Of a stretch of DNA of 64,000 nucleotides, positions 31,802 to 40,740 are shown piece after piece. The notes under the pieces are model-generated. The model had not been told where the DNA came from. It saw only the letters and a program-made list of their open reading frames with translations, and ran no database searches. The DNA comes from Aeromicrobium piscarium. Lineage in GTDB: Bacteria > Actinomycetota > Actinomycetes > Propionibacteriales > Nocardioidaceae. The DNA is taken from positions 122,006 through 186,005 of the forward strand of contig NZ_VLNT01000007.1 in NCBI RefSeq assembly GCF_007421815.1. The letters are read 5' to 3'. The number at the start of each line of letters is the position of its first letter. The first letter of the stretch is position 1. A program made the position numbers and the translations under genes.

Positions 31802-32893
31802 TCACAGATCGACGGCGACATCGCCGACGGGGATCTGGACACAGGGCTTGATGGTCTCGTCGGTATCGGCGCAGATCTCGCCACTGATGACGTGGCGGAC
31901 GGCGCCGTGCAGCTTCTTGACCGCGCAGGTGTTGCAGACACCCATGCGACAGCCGTAGGCAGGGGAGAGACCGGCTGCTTCGGCCTGCTCCAGGATCGTG
32001 GTGCCGGTGTTCTCGGCGCGGGTGCCGCTGGCCTCGAAGGTGACCTCGCCGGTGGCGTCGGCGGCATCCAGGTCGACGGCGGGGACCTTGAAGTACTCCA
32101 TCCGCAGCTGGTCGCTCGCGCCCAGCTCGGTGTAGGTGTCCCGGACGGTGGCGATGAGCCCGGCCGGACCGCAGACATAGGTCAGGGTGTCGGACGGATC
32201 GATGCCGAGGTGCTTGAGATGATCGACGGTGAAGCGCCCGGTGAGCTCGGCGCCCGCCTCCGGCTCACGCGTGTAGATGCGGACCATGCGGACATTCGGA
32301 GCACCGGCGAGGCGGTCGAGCTCGTCGCTGAACATCTCGTCGTCGCGGGAGCGGGCGTAGTGCACGAAGACGATCTCGCCGTCGTGCTCGCGGTCCAGCA
32401 GGGTCTTGAGCATGCTCATGACGGGGGTGATGCCCGAGCCGCCGCTGACCAGCAGGACGCGCTCGGGGACCTCGTCGGGCAGGACGAACTCGCCCTGGGC
32501 CTGCGACATGTAGATGATCGTGCGATCGGCGAGCCGGCCGCCGTGCAGGAACTGCGACACGAAGCCGTCGGGGTGGGCCTTGACCGAGACGCTGATGAGT
32601 CCGTCGCGGCGTTCGGCCGAGTCCGAGAGTGAGAAGCAACGCACGCGACGGGTGCCGTCGACCTCGACGCCGAACTCGACGTGCTGGCCCGGCGTGAAGC
32701 CCTTCCAGGCGCCATTGGGGCGCAGCCACACGGTGCTGGCCGCGCCGGTCTCGGCCTCCACGCGCACGACGCGCGCACGTACGGCATCGGCGGTCCACAT
32801 CGGATGGAGGTACTCGAGGTAGTGGTCGACGGTGTGCGGCGACGTCAGGCGCGCGACCGGCGCTGAGGCCAAGATGCGGCGGACGGCTCCCAC
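31802..32893 (-). CDS. Ferredoxin reductase-like electron donor of the desaturase (Rv3230c-like)
   Basis: A 363-residue protein fusing an FAD/NAD(P)H reductase module (RRVRCFSLSD for FAD; LLVSGGSGITPVMSML and YVCGPAGLI for NADPH) to a C-terminal plant-type 2Fe-2S ferredoxin (YGCRMGVCNTC followed by C in IKPCV). It should pass electrons from NADPH to the desaturase. The start is GTG 32893 with AGAGGAG upstream. It is the first gene of a five-gene operon, and a GTGAAC/GTTCAC palindrome lies 37-54 nt upstream of the GTG. Confidence 0.92.
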   Translation of the reverse strand: MGAVRRILASAPVARLTSPHTVDHYLEYLHPMWTADAVRARVVRVEAETGAASTVWLRPNGAWKGFTPGQHVEFGVEVDGTRRVRCFSLSDSAERRDGLISVSVKAHPDGFVSQFLHGGRLADRTIIYMSQAQGEFVLPDEVPERVLLVSGGSGITPVMSMLKTLLDREHDGEIVFVHYARSRDDEMFSDELDRLAGAPNVRMVRIYTREPEAGAELTGRFTVDHLKHLGIDPSDTLTYVCGPAGLIATVRDTYTELGASDQLRMEYFKVPAVDLDAADATGEVTFEASGTRAENTGTTILEQAEAAGLSPAYGCRMGVCNTCAVKKLHGAVRHVISGEICADTDETIKPCVQIPVGDVAVDL

Positions 32894-32929
32894 GGCGACT
32901 CCTCTCTGACAGCGGCGATGTCACGGTTG

Positions 32930-32947
32930 CGTGAACATCTGTTCACT
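32930..32947 (-). promoter_or_regulatory. DesT/FabR-like operator of the lipid operon
   Basis: On the minus strand the site reads AGTGAACAGATGTTCACG, a perfect GTGAAC/GTTCAC palindrome with a 4-bp centre. It closely resembles the AGTGAACGCTTGTTGACT operator of the unsaturated-fatty-acid regulator DesT of Pseudomonas. Its place just upstream of the desaturase operon supports a repressor role. Confidence 0.7.
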
Positions 32948-33007
32948 CAACATACGGGGTCATGAGCACTGCTGGCAAGAAGACACACTGAGAAAGCCGT
33001 CACAGGT

Positions 33008-33023
33008 GTTCACTGAAGTGGAC
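33008..33023. promoter_or_regulatory. Second, weaker AGTGAAC-type palindrome
   Basis: GTTCACT and AGTGGAC, with one mismatch between arms, lie 62 bp further from the operon in the same divergent gap. It could be a second regulator site for the lipid operon or for the PucR gene. Confidence 0.4.
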
Positions 33024-33157
33024 CGGTCGATGGTCGGCCGGGCATGGCGCGCGGCCGGATCGGCATTGGACGCAGACGTCCGGGGTTCTTAGGCTTACGC
33101 CATCCTCAGACCATCGATGGACGGGAGCGTGCGTTGACCTCTCCGGGAGTTCCGGCT

Positions 33158-34324
33158 GTGGCGCGCCACGACGGCGGTGACCTGTTCGATCTGGCCGGCC
33201 GCCTGGCGGGCGAGGTGGGCGCGCCCATCACGATCGAGGATCCGCAGACGGTGGTGCTCGCCTACTCCGTGGGATCGCAGGACGTCGATGAGGCCCGCGT
33301 GGGCACCATCCTCGGACGCCGGATCCCCGACCGCTATCGCACCGCGCTCGCCGAGGCCGGGGTCTTCGACCGGCTCGCCTCCTCCGACGAGGTCATCGTC
33401 GTCGAGCTGGATCGGTTGCGGATGGTGCCGCGCGCGGTGGTAGCGGTGCGCGACCGCGACGGGCGACTGCTGGGGTCGATCTGGGCGGCCGTGAGCGAGC
33501 CCCCGAGTCCTGGGCAGGTCGATGCGCTCCGAGCGGCGGTGCCGGCAGTGGCCCGTCGGCTCCGCCGGGCGCGGTATGCCGCCGAGCCCGACCGGCAGGT
33601 GCGAGCCGAGCTGCTCGAGGACCTCCTCACCGGAGACGCGCGGGCCGGGAGCCTCGTGCCGATGCTTGCCATGCGCGGTCCGTGGCGGGTCGCGGTGGTC
33701 CGTGGGGGAACGGAGTCGGGTCCCCGCCAGATCCATGCCGCGCTCGACGCCCATCTCGCCGCGATGGCCCCGTCTGCCCTGTGCGCGGCCCTCGGACGCG
33801 ATGTCTACGCGCTGCTGAGCGCCCCCGATGCCATGCGCCTGCTGAACGACTTCGTCCTACGCTATGAGCGACGCGACCACGTCGCGGTCGGCATCGGATC
33901 GCTTGCGGAGCACGCGGAGCAGCTGTCCGCATCGCGGGCCGCGGCCGAGGACGTGGTGGAGAGCCTCTGGCGGCGGGGGCGCACGGGGACCGTCGCGACC
34001 TTGGAGGCCGCCTTCGCCGATGTGCTGGTCGACCGGGTCGCGCCCTTCCTGGCCGCCCATCGCGGGGCAAGCCCGCTGACCCGGCTGATCGACCACGACG
34101 AGCAGCACGACTCCGGCCTGGTCGACGTGGTCCGGGCAGTCTTGGAGTGCCAGGACATCGCTGGAGCCGCGCAGGCGCTGCACGTGCATCCGAACACCGT
34201 GCGTAACCGGCTGCGGCGCGCCGCGGAGCGCTGCGACGTGCGCCTCGACGACCCCGACACGAGACTGGCGCTCAGCATCGCCTTGCGGCTGCACGATCGG
34301 GACCGTCGCTCCGACGCCCCCTGA
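33158..34324 (+). CDS. PucR-family transcriptional regulator
   Basis: A regulator of about 388 residues: an N-terminal PucR/GAF-like sensing region (GAPITIEDPQTVVLAYS near residue 20), a central GGDEF-like linker domain, and a C-terminal PucR HTH (AGAAQALHVHPNTVRNRLRRA). PucR proteins often activate amino-acid or purine catabolism. The following D-amino-acid dehydrogenase and alanine racemase genes are the likely targets. GTG 33158 (GGGAG 8 nt upstream) was preferred; TTG 33134 is an alternative. TAGGCT at 33090 may be its -10. Confidence 0.85.
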   Translation: MARHDGGDLFDLAGRLAGEVGAPITIEDPQTVVLAYSVGSQDVDEARVGTILGRRIPDRYRTALAEAGVFDRLASSDEVIVVELDRLRMVPRAVVAVRDRDGRLLGSIWAAVSEPPSPGQVDALRAAVPAVARRLRRARYAAEPDRQVRAELLEDLLTGDARAGSLVPMLAMRGPWRVAVVRGGTESGPRQIHAALDAHLAAMAPSALCAALGRDVYALLSAPDAMRLLNDFVLRYERRDHVAVGIGSLAEHAEQLSASRAAAEDVVESLWRRGRTGTVATLEAAFADVLVDRVAPFLAAHRGASPLTRLIDHDEQHDSGLVDVVRAVLECQDIAGAAQALHVHPNTVRNRLRRAAERCDVRLDDPDTRLALSIALRLHDRDRRSDAP

Positions 34325-34416
34325 CCGCTCCGGGTTGTCCGATCGCACAAGCGAGCCGCGGAACGATGGGCGTCAGCGCACTGACAGCCCGGGCCGCCGG
34401 CGGGGATGCTGAGGCC

Positions 34417-35652
34417 ATGTCACAGCATCCCGATCAGGTCATCGTCGTCGGGGCGGGGATCGTCGGCCTCTCCACGGCGTGGTTCCTGCAGCAGCGAGGC
34501 GTCGAGGTCACGGTGGTGGAGCGCGACGCCGTCGCCGCCGGCTCGTCCTGGGGCAACGCCGGCTGGCTCGCTCCGGCCCTGACGATGCCGCTGCCCGATC
34601 CGGCGATCCTCTCCACGGGGGTGCGGGCGGCGTTGAGCCCCTCCTCGCCGGTGTACGTGCCCTTCGCGGTCGATCCCCGACTGTGGCGCTTCCTCGCCGG
34701 ATTCCTCCGGCACTGCACGCCGCGCCGATGGCGGAGCGCCATGAGCGTGTTCAATGAGGCCAATGCCCAGGCCCTCGCCGCCTATGACGAAGTCCCCGGC
34801 GCGCCGACCAAGTCCGCTGAACCCTTCCTGGCCGCCTTCGACTCCGCTCAGGACCGTCAGGTGCTCGTGGACGAGTTCGCCCACGCGGGAGGGACGGTCG
34901 ACTACGAGCTGCTGGACGCCGACGCCGTGCACCGGCTCGAACCGCTGCTCTCGCGGGAGGTCACCCACGGCATGCGGATCCATGACCAGCGCTTCATCAA
35001 CCCCGGCGATTACATCGGCGCCCTCGCCGACGCGGTCATCGCCGCGGGCGGCTCGATCCGCACCGGTGCGGATGTCCAACGGATCCTCGATACCGGCAAC
35101 GGCGCCGAGGTGCGCCTGGCGAGCGGTGAGTCGCTGCGCGCCGACCGGGTCGTGATCGCCAACGGCGCCTGGATGAGCGATCTCGCCCGGTCCTTCGGTG
35201 TCAAGGCGGTCGTCCAGGCCGGACGCGGCTACAGCTTCACGGTCCGTCCCTGGCGCGTGCCGTCAGGTCCGGTCTACTTCCCCGCACAGCGGGTGGCGTG
35301 CACGCCGCTGGGCGACGCCGCGGCGGGACTGCGGGTCGCGGGCATGATGGAGTTCCGCTCGCCCGATGCGCCGCTGGATCCGCGACGCATCGACGCCATC
35401 GTGGCGGCGGCGGGCCGGATGTTCGAGGGCGTCGACTGGTCCTCGCGGACCGATGAGTGGGTGGGCTCGCGTCCGTGCACTGCCGACGGCCTGCCGCTGG
35501 TCGGAGCGACCTCCTCGCCGAGGGTGTTCGTTGCCGGTGGGCACGGGATGTGGGGCGTGGCGCTGGGTCCCTTGACCGGCAGATTGCTGGCCGAGCAGAT
35601 CACCACCGGGGTCGCTCCCGGCCTGCTGCGGGCCTTCGATCCGCTGCGATGA
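34417..35652 (+). CDS. dadA: D-amino-acid dehydrogenase-like FAD oxidoreductase
   Basis: A 411-residue DAO-fold flavoprotein: VIVVGAGIVGLSTAWFL at residues 9-25, GSSWGNAGWLAPALTMPLPDP (a DadA signature), GMRIHDQRFINPGDY, and the C-terminal GSRPCTADGLPLVG and GGHGMWGVALGP. It should oxidise D-alanine or similar to the 2-oxo acid, passing electrons to the respiratory chain. The stop overlaps the start of alanine racemase (ATGA), which supports L-alanine to D-alanine to pyruvate. A different D-amino acid or proline-like substrate is possible. Confidence 0.85.
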   Translation: MSQHPDQVIVVGAGIVGLSTAWFLQQRGVEVTVVERDAVAAGSSWGNAGWLAPALTMPLPDPAILSTGVRAALSPSSPVYVPFAVDPRLWRFLAGFLRHCTPRRWRSAMSVFNEANAQALAAYDEVPGAPTKSAEPFLAAFDSAQDRQVLVDEFAHAGGTVDYELLDADAVHRLEPLLSREVTHGMRIHDQRFINPGDYIGALADAVIAAGGSIRTGADVQRILDTGNGAEVRLASGESLRADRVVIANGAWMSDLARSFGVKAVVQAGRGYSFTVRPWRVPSGPVYFPAQRVACTPLGDAAAGLRVAGMMEFRSPDAPLDPRRIDAIVAAAGRMFEGVDWSSRTDEWVGSRPCTADGLPLVGATSSPRVFVAGGHGMWGVALGPLTGRLLAEQITTGVAPGLLRAFDPLR

Positions 35653-36788
35653 GCCCACTGCCCGCTCCACAGGCATCCGCGGAGGCGCTGATCGACCTGG
35701 AGGCCTACCGAGAGAATCTGCTGCGTATCGGCCACCTCGTGGGGTCCGCCGAGCTGATGGCCGTGCTCAAGGCCGATGCCTATGGCCACGGCATGGAGGC
35801 GTGTGCGCGGGTCCTGCCCGAAGCGGGGGTCACTTCCGCCGGGGTCGCGACACCGGCGGAAGCCCTGACCTTGCGGCGCAGCATGGCTGAGGGCAGCGTG
35901 ATGTGCTGGTTGACGACTCCCGCCGACGATCTGGCGCCGGCGATCGCGGCCGGTGTCGAGCTGTCGGCCTCCGGGATCGCCGAGCTCGATCAGCTCGCCG
36001 ACGCCGCCGGCAGGGCCGGCCGGCGGGCATCGGTCCATCTCAAGATCGACACCGGGATGAGCCGCGCCGGTGCGCCGCTCGGCCTGTGGCGCGACCTGGT
36101 GCGCGGGGCGCTGTCCTGGCAGGACCGCGGACGGATCGAGGTGGTCGGCATCTGGACCCATCTGGCGTGTGCCGACGACCCGACTGATCCACGTACCGAC
36201 CGCCAGGCCGTCGTCTTCGACGAGGCGGTGGCTGAGGCCCGCGAGCTGGGGGCCGACCCGCGGTGGACGCATCTGGCGAACTCCGCCGCGGCGCTCTCGC
36301 GACCGGATCTGCGACGCGATCTCGTGCGGGTCGGGTTGGCCTCCTATGGTGTGAGCCCGCAGCCCGAGCACCGGTCGGCCGCGTCCTGGGGGCTGCGTCC
36401 GGTGATGACCGTGCGCGCCGTGGTCGCTCAGGTCAAGCGGCTGGCCGCGGGGGACCACGTGTCCTATGGGAACTCCTGGCGGGCCGACCGCCCCACGACG
36501 GTGGCGCTGGTGCCGGTCGGCTACGCCGACGGCATCCCTCGCCAGCTGTCGAATCGCGGCCGGGCGGCATTGCGGGGCCGCGTACACCGGATCATCGGAC
36601 GCGTCTGCATGGATCAGCTGGTCCTGGACCTCGGCGACTCGACTGCCGAGCGTGGCGACGTGGTGACCTTGTTCGGTGCCGGCGAGGCCGCGCCGAGCGC
36701 CCAGGAATGGGCCGACGCAGCGGACACCATCGGCTACGACATCGTCAGCGGGGTACGCGGACGGATCGTCCGTCGCCAGCTGGGGTGA
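35649..36788 (+). CDS. alr: Alanine racemase (catabolic setting)
   Basis: A 379-residue PLP enzyme. The PLP lysine is in AVLKADAYGHG (near residue 41), LKIDTGMSRAG is the conserved barrel strand, and the C-terminal domain carries YGNSWR and RVCMDQLVLDLG. It interconverts L- and D-alanine. The overlap with dadA and the PucR gene upstream point to alanine catabolism rather than cell-wall supply, so a second biosynthetic alr elsewhere is likely. Confidence 0.93.
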   Translation: MSPLPAPQASAEALIDLEAYRENLLRIGHLVGSAELMAVLKADAYGHGMEACARVLPEAGVTSAGVATPAEALTLRRSMAEGSVMCWLTTPADDLAPAIAAGVELSASGIAELDQLADAAGRAGRRASVHLKIDTGMSRAGAPLGLWRDLVRGALSWQDRGRIEVVGIWTHLACADDPTDPRTDRQAVVFDEAVAEARELGADPRWTHLANSAAALSRPDLRRDLVRVGLASYGVSPQPEHRSAASWGLRPVMTVRAVVAQVKRLAAGDHVSYGNSWRADRPTTVALVPVGYADGIPRQLSNRGRAALRGRVHRIIGRVCMDQLVLDLGDSTAERGDVVTLFGAGEAAPSAQEWADAADTIGYDIVSGVRGRIVRRQLG

Positions 36789-36862
36789 CTCCGTCAGGCG
36801 GATCGGCCCTCCAGCCCACGGACGGAACCTTCGCTGCGCGGCACGCGCTGGCAGCCGGATGA

Positions 36863-36890
36863 GGTGAGCTCCACCGCCGCGGAGCTCACC
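36863..36890. terminator. Hairpin between alr and the meta-pathway operon
   Basis: GGTGAGCTCC (36863-36872) pairs with GGAGCTCACC (36881-36890). It lies between converging stops and can serve both directions. Confidence 0.75.
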
Positions 36891-36920
36891 CGTCGACTGC
36901 GCCCTGGCTCTCGATGAGTC

Positions 36921-37931
36921 CTACGGCGTGCCCGCCAAGGTGAGGGCGACGTCGATGATCATGTCCTCCTGGCCGCCGACGAGTCCTCGCTGGCCGCATT
37001 CGGTGAGGATGTCGCGAACGTCGACCCCGTAGCGCGCCGAGGCGTTCTCCGCGTGCCGTAGGAAGGAGGAGTAGACACCCGCATAGCCGAGGGTCAGCGT
37101 CTCCCGGTCGACCCGGACCGGTCGGTCCTGCAAGGGGCGGACGAGGTCATCGGCGGCGTCCTGCAGCCCGAAGAGGTCGCAGCGGTGCTCGAAGTCCGAG
37201 AGGTTCGCGACCGCGATGAAGGCCTCGATCGGGCAGTTCCCGGCCCCGGCGCCGTGCCCGGCGAGGGAGGCGTCGACGCGGAAGACGCCGTTCTGGACGG
37301 CGACGACGGAGTTCGCCACCGAGAGTGAGAGATTCTCGTGGGCGTGGATGCCGATCTCGGTGGCCGGGTCGAGCACGTCGCGATAGGCGCGGACGCGGGC
37401 CTCGACATCGGCCATGGTCAACCGTCCGCCGGAGTCGGTGATGTAGACGCAGTGGGCGCCGTAGGACTCCATCAGCTTGGCCTGCTCGGCCAGCTTCTCG
37501 GGCGGGGCCATGTGCGAGAGCATGAGGAAGCCCGAGACGTCCATGCCGATCTCGCGGGCTGCGGCGATGTGCTGGGCGGAGATATCGGCCTCGGTGCAGT
37601 GCGTGGCGATCCGCACGGAACGCACGCCCAGGTCCCAGGCGGTCTTCAGCTCGTGGATCGTGCCGACTCCGGGCAGCAGCAGCGTGGTGAGCCGGGCGTT
37701 ACCGATCACCTCGGCGGCGGCCTCGATCCATGCCCAGTCGCTGTGCGATCCAGGCCCGTAGTTCAGGGACGATCCGGCGAGACCGTCGCCGTGGGCGACT
37801 TCGATCGCGTCGACTCCGGCGGCGTCGAGGGCCGCGACGATCCGTCGGACGTCGGCGGGATCGATGCGGTGGCGGACGGCGTGCATCCCGTCGCGCAGGG
37901 TGACGTCCTGGACGAAGATCGGCGAGCTCAT
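36921..37931 (-). CDS. 4-hydroxy-2-oxovalerate aldolase
   Basis: A 336-residue DmpG/BphI/HsaF-type aldolase that splits 4-hydroxy-2-oxovalerate (or a homologue) into pyruvate and an aldehyde. The N-terminal metal/substrate motif [28 protein letters not shown], and the metal-binding [12 protein letters not shown] are present, as is the C-terminal DmpG communication domain ([15 protein letters not shown]). Its ATG overlaps the dehydrogenase stop (ATGA); the two enzymes form a channelling complex that passes the aldehyde directly. Confidence 0.95.
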   Translation of the reverse strand: MSSPIFVQDVTLRDGMHAVRHRIDPADVRRIVAALDAAGVDAIEVAHGDGLAGSSLNYGPGSHSDWAWIEAAAEVIGNARLTTLLLPGVGTIHELKTAWDLGVRSVRIATHCTEADISAQHIAAAREIGMDVSGFLMLSHMAPPEKLAEQAKLMESYGAHCVYITDSGGRLTMADVEARVRAYRDVLDPATEIGIHAHENLSLSVANSVVAVQNGVFRVDASLAGHGAGAGNCPIEAFIAVANLSDFEHRCDLFGLQDAADDLVRPLQDRPVRVDRETLTLGYAGVYSSFLRHAENASARYGVDVRDILTECGQRGLVGGQEDMIIDVALTLAGTP

Positions 37932-38872
37932 CGGGCGACTCCCTGCTGTGAACGGATGGCGATCTGCTCCGCGACCTGGACGCCGGCGGAGGTCATGATG
38001 TCGAGATTGCCCGCATAGGCCGGTAGATAGTCGGCGGCCCCCTCGACCTCGAGGAAGACCGACACCTGATGTGTCGGGCGCCGGGCGCCCGGCTCGAGGA
38101 GGGTCTGGACAGGCTGGTCGGCGGGGACGGGGCTGACCTGCACCTGCTGTTTGAGCCGGTATCCCGGCACATAGGCGGCGACCGCGGCCACCATCGCCTC
38201 GACGGACGAGCGGATGCTCTCGGTCGGATCGCCGTCCTCGGCCCCGATGAGCGCGAAGACCGTGTCGCGCATGATGAGCGGCGGTTCGGCGGGGTTGAGG
38301 ATGATGATCGCCTTGCCGCGGGTCGCGCCGCCGACCGAGACGATGGCCGACGAGGTGGTCTCGGTGAACTCGTCGATATTGGCGCGGGTGCCGGGTCCGG
38401 CGCTGCGGGAGGCGATCGAGGCGACGATCTCGGCGTAGCCGACATCGGCGACCTGGCTGATGGCCGCGACGATGGGAATCGTCGCCTGGCCGCCGCAGGT
38501 CACCATGTTGACATCGGGGGCGTCGAGGTGCTGCTCGAGGTTGACCGCCGGCACGACATACGGGCCGATCGCGGCAGGGGTGAGGTCGATCATGCGCTTG
38601 CCCGGCAGAGCCTCGGCGTTGGCGACGTGGGCCTTGGCGCTGGTCGCGTCGAAGACGATGTCGATCTGGTCGGCATCGGGCAGCGCGAGGAGCCCGGCCA
38701 CGCCCTCGTGCGTGGTGGCCACGCCGTGGCGCCGGGCGCGGGCGAGCCCATCGGAGTCGGGGTCGATGCCGACCATCGCGCTCATCTCGAGGTGGTGCGA
38801 ACGCAGCACCTTGATCATCAGGTCGGTGCCGATATTGCCCGATCCGATGACGGCGACCTTGGTTCTCTGCAT
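37928..38872 (-). CDS. Acylating acetaldehyde dehydrogenase
   Basis: A 314-residue DmpF/BphJ/HsaG-type enzyme that converts acetaldehyde (or propanal) to the acyl-CoA with NAD+ and Co[20 protein letters not shown] is the NAD fold and [10 protein letters not shown] holds the catalytic cysteine. I chose ATG 38872, which gives the family length; the open frame continues upstream only as an artefact across the hydratase and IclR genes. It sits between hydratase and aldolase in pathway order. Confidence 0.95.
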   Translation of the reverse strand: MQRTKVAVIGSGNIGTDLMIKVLRSHHLEMSAMVGIDPDSDGLARARRHGVATTHEGVAGLLALPDADQIDIVFDATSAKAHVANAEALPGKRMIDLTPAAIGPYVVPAVNLEQHLDAPDVNMVTCGGQATIPIVAAISQVADVGYAEIVASIASRSAGPGTRANIDEFTETTSSAIVSVGGATRGKAIIILNPAEPPLIMRDTVFALIGAEDGDPTESIRSSVEAMVAAVAAYVPGYRLKQQVQVSPVPADQPVQTLLEPGARRPTHQVSVFLEVEGAADYLPAYAGNLDIMTSAGVQVAEQIAIRSQQGVAR

Positions 38873-38880
38873 GGTGGTCC

Positions 38881-39687
38881 TTACTGGGCGGAGGAGGGAC
38901 TGAAGCCGATGGTGACCTCGCCGAGGCCGGAGAGCGTCGCGGTCACGGTGTCGCCGGGTCCGACGGCGTGCATGGGGCCGAGGGCGCCGGACAGGACGAC
39001 CTCCCCGGCGCGGAGAGGCGCTCCGAGGCCGCGCACCTGGCGGGCCAGCCAGACGACGGCCTCGATCGGATCGCCGAGACAGGCGGTGCCGTCGCCGGAG
39101 GAGACCTCGGTGCCGTCGACCGTCATCCGCATCGTCACCTCGCGCGGCTCGACCTCGTCCAAGGAGCGGTGTCCGGTGCCGAGGACGTAGGCGCCCGCCG
39201 AGGCATTGTCGGCGACGGTGTCGCCGAAGGTGATGTCCCAGTTCGCGATCCGGCTCCCACAGATCTCGAGCGCGGGATGGACCCGGCCGATGGCGGCGCG
39301 GACCTGCGCGGCGTCCAGGGGCCCCTCGGCCAGATCGGCATCCAGAACGAAGGCCACCTCGGCCTCGACCTTGGGCTGCATGACCTGCGCGAAGTCGATC
39401 GTGGCGCCGTCGTCGTAGGCCATGTCCTCGAACAGCACACCGAAGTCGGGACGGTCCACACCGAGCTGGCGCTGGACCGCCGGGGAGGTCAGGCCGATCT
39501 TGCGCCCGACGACCGTCACACCGGCCGCGAGCCGGTCGGCGTTCACCAGCCGCTGCGTCGCGTACGCGGCCGAGATGTCGTCGCTGCCGATGAGATCGCG
39601 CACCGGGGTGGTGGGCCGGCCGGTGCGCAGCGCTCCGCGCAGTCGATCCGCCGCCTCGGCGATCCCGGTCGAGGGTGTGTTGTCCAT
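38881..39687 (-). CDS. 2-oxopent-4-enoate hydratase
   Basis: A 268-residue DmpE/HpaH-type hydratase that adds water to 2-hydroxypenta-2,4-dienoate. Landmarks: [20 protein letters not shown], the metal-binding [15 protein letters not shown], and [26 protein letters not shown]. It is the first gene of the three-gene lower meta-cleavage operon, transcribed away from the IclR regulator. No ring-cleaving dioxygenase or hydrolase is in the window, so the upper pathway must be elsewhere (aromatic or steroid origin is open). Confidence 0.93.
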   Translation of the reverse strand: MDNTPSTGIAEAADRLRGALRTGRPTTPVRDLIGSDDISAAYATQRLVNADRLAAGVTVVGRKIGLTSPAVQRQLGVDRPDFGVLFEDMAYDDGATIDFAQVMQPKVEAEVAFVLDADLAEGPLDAAQVRAAIGRVHPALEICGSRIANWDITFGDTVADNASAGAYVLGTGHRSLDEVEPREVTMRMTVDGTEVSSGDGTACLGDPIEAVVWLARQVRGLGAPLRAGEVVLSGALGPMHAVGPGDTVTATLSGLGEVTIGFSPSSAQ

Positions 39688-39737
39688 GGAGCTCAGCCTG
39701 CTGGGCGGCGCCTCGGCGGGTCCATCTCGGCGTTCCA

Positions 39738-39754
39738 CTCAGCGGTACGCTGAG
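39738..39754. promoter_or_regulatory. Candidate IclR operator overlapping the iclR-type -10
   Basis: CTCAGCG and CGCTGAG flank a 3-bp centre, a perfect 17-bp inverted repeat in the 70-bp divergent gap. It contains TACGCT (39745-39750), 7 nt before the regulator ATG, so binding would block a leaderless regulator transcript and could control the hydratase operon. Confidence 0.6.
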
Positions 39755-39757
39755 CGC

Positions 39758-40528
39758 ATGACGCACGAGCTGGACACGGTCCTGGGCAAGGTCATGGCGA
39801 TCCTGGAGGCGTTCTCGGCCACCGAGACCCAGGTCAGCCTCGCCGAGCTCGCCCGGCGCACCGACCTGCCGAAGACCACCGTCCACCGGGTCGCCGGCGA
39901 CATGACGCGGCACCGATTGCTCGAGCGGACCTCCGCGGGCTACCGGCTCTCGGGGACGCTCTTCGAGCTCGGGATGCGAGCGGCGGTGGAGCGCGGGCTG
40001 CTGGAGGTCGCCATGCCCTTCCTTCAGGACCTCTACGAGCGCACCCACGAGATGGTGCACCTCGGTGTGCTCGACGGCCACGAGGTGGTCTACGTGGCCA
40101 AGATCGGCGGCCACCGGCAGGCGCGCTCGCCGTCGCGGACCGGCGGCCGCATGCCGCTGCACTGCACCGCGATCGGCAAGGCCCTGCTGGCCTACGGCGA
40201 TGCCGAGCTGCGGCGGAGCGTGCTGGAGTCCCCGTTGCCGCGCCGCACACCCCGGACCGTGGTGGCGCCCGGGCTGCTGGCGAGCCAGCTCGTGGCCGTG
40301 GTCGAGACCGGCGTGGCCTTTGAACGGGAGGAGTCGACGACGGGCCTGCTGTGCGTGGCCTCCGCGGTGCTCGATGTCGATGGGCGCGGCGCGGTCGCGG
40401 CGATCAGCGTCACGGGCCCTGTGGGCCGGTTCAGGCCCGAGGCCCATGTCTCCTCGGTGAAGGCGGCCGCCTCCGGGCTCGGCAGCGTGCTCGCTCGCCG
40501 GAGCGGGGAGGCGAGACCTCCCGCCTAG
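39758..40528 (+). CDS. IclR-family transcriptional regulator
   Basis: A 256-residue regulator: winged HTH at residues 10-70 ([19 protein letters not shown]) and an IclR effector domain from about residue 80 ([37 protein letters not shown]). The family commonly controls aromatic-acid and related catabolic operons, which suits the divergent hydratase-dehydrogenase-aldolase genes. ATG 39758 is only 4 nt after the putative operator. Confidence 0.9.
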   Translation: MTHELDTVLGKVMAILEAFSATETQVSLAELARRTDLPKTTVHRVAGDMTRHRLLERTSAGYRLSGTLFELGMRAAVERGLLEVAMPFLQDLYERTHEMVHLGVLDGHEVVYVAKIGGHRQARSPSRTGGRMPLHCTAIGKALLAYGDAELRRSVLESPLPRRTPRTVVAPGLLASQLVAVVETGVAFEREESTTGLLCVASAVLDVDGRGAVAAISVTGPVGRFRPEAHVSSVKAAASGLGSVLARRSGEARPPA

Positions 40529-40538
40529 TGACGTGGGT

Positions 40539-40719
40539 GGGCGGTGACCTGCGCACCCCTCCCTCGGCGGGGCGGTGACCTGCGCACCCCTCCCTCGGCG
40601 GGGCGGTGACCTGCGCACCTCTCCCTCGGCGGGGCGGTGACCTGCGCACCTCTCGATCGAGTTGAGACGTGCGTAGCCCACCGCCCCGCTTGTGCAGAGG
40701 TGCGTCACTCACCGGGAGG
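40539..40719. repeat. 31-bp periodic inverted-repeat module (4 forward, 2 reverse units)
   Basis: Four almost identical direct units with GGCGGTGACCTGCGCACC cores recur exactly every 31 bp (the first C of GGCGG at 40542, 40573, 40604 and 40635). Two reversed units follow with TGCGT cores at 40670 and 40701, again 31 bp apart. The core is the same as in the module at 22.18 kb. No ORF is supported. Confidence 0.85.
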
Positions 40720-40740
40720 TATCGGCCGGGCCGCTGCTGA

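Noticed and set aside
30460-32178. N-terminal extension of the desaturase
   Set aside because: The extra 129 residues are the out-of-frame shadow of the reductase gene; ATG 31791 starts the homologous part.
37928-40708. A 926-residue minus-strand protein
   Set aside because: Only the last 314 residues match a family; the upstream part is antisense to the hydratase frame, the IclR gene and repeats.
40539-40719. CRISPR array or coding tandem repeat
   Set aside because: Four contiguous units without spacers, then reversed units; 31 is not a multiple of three, so no stable coding repeat.
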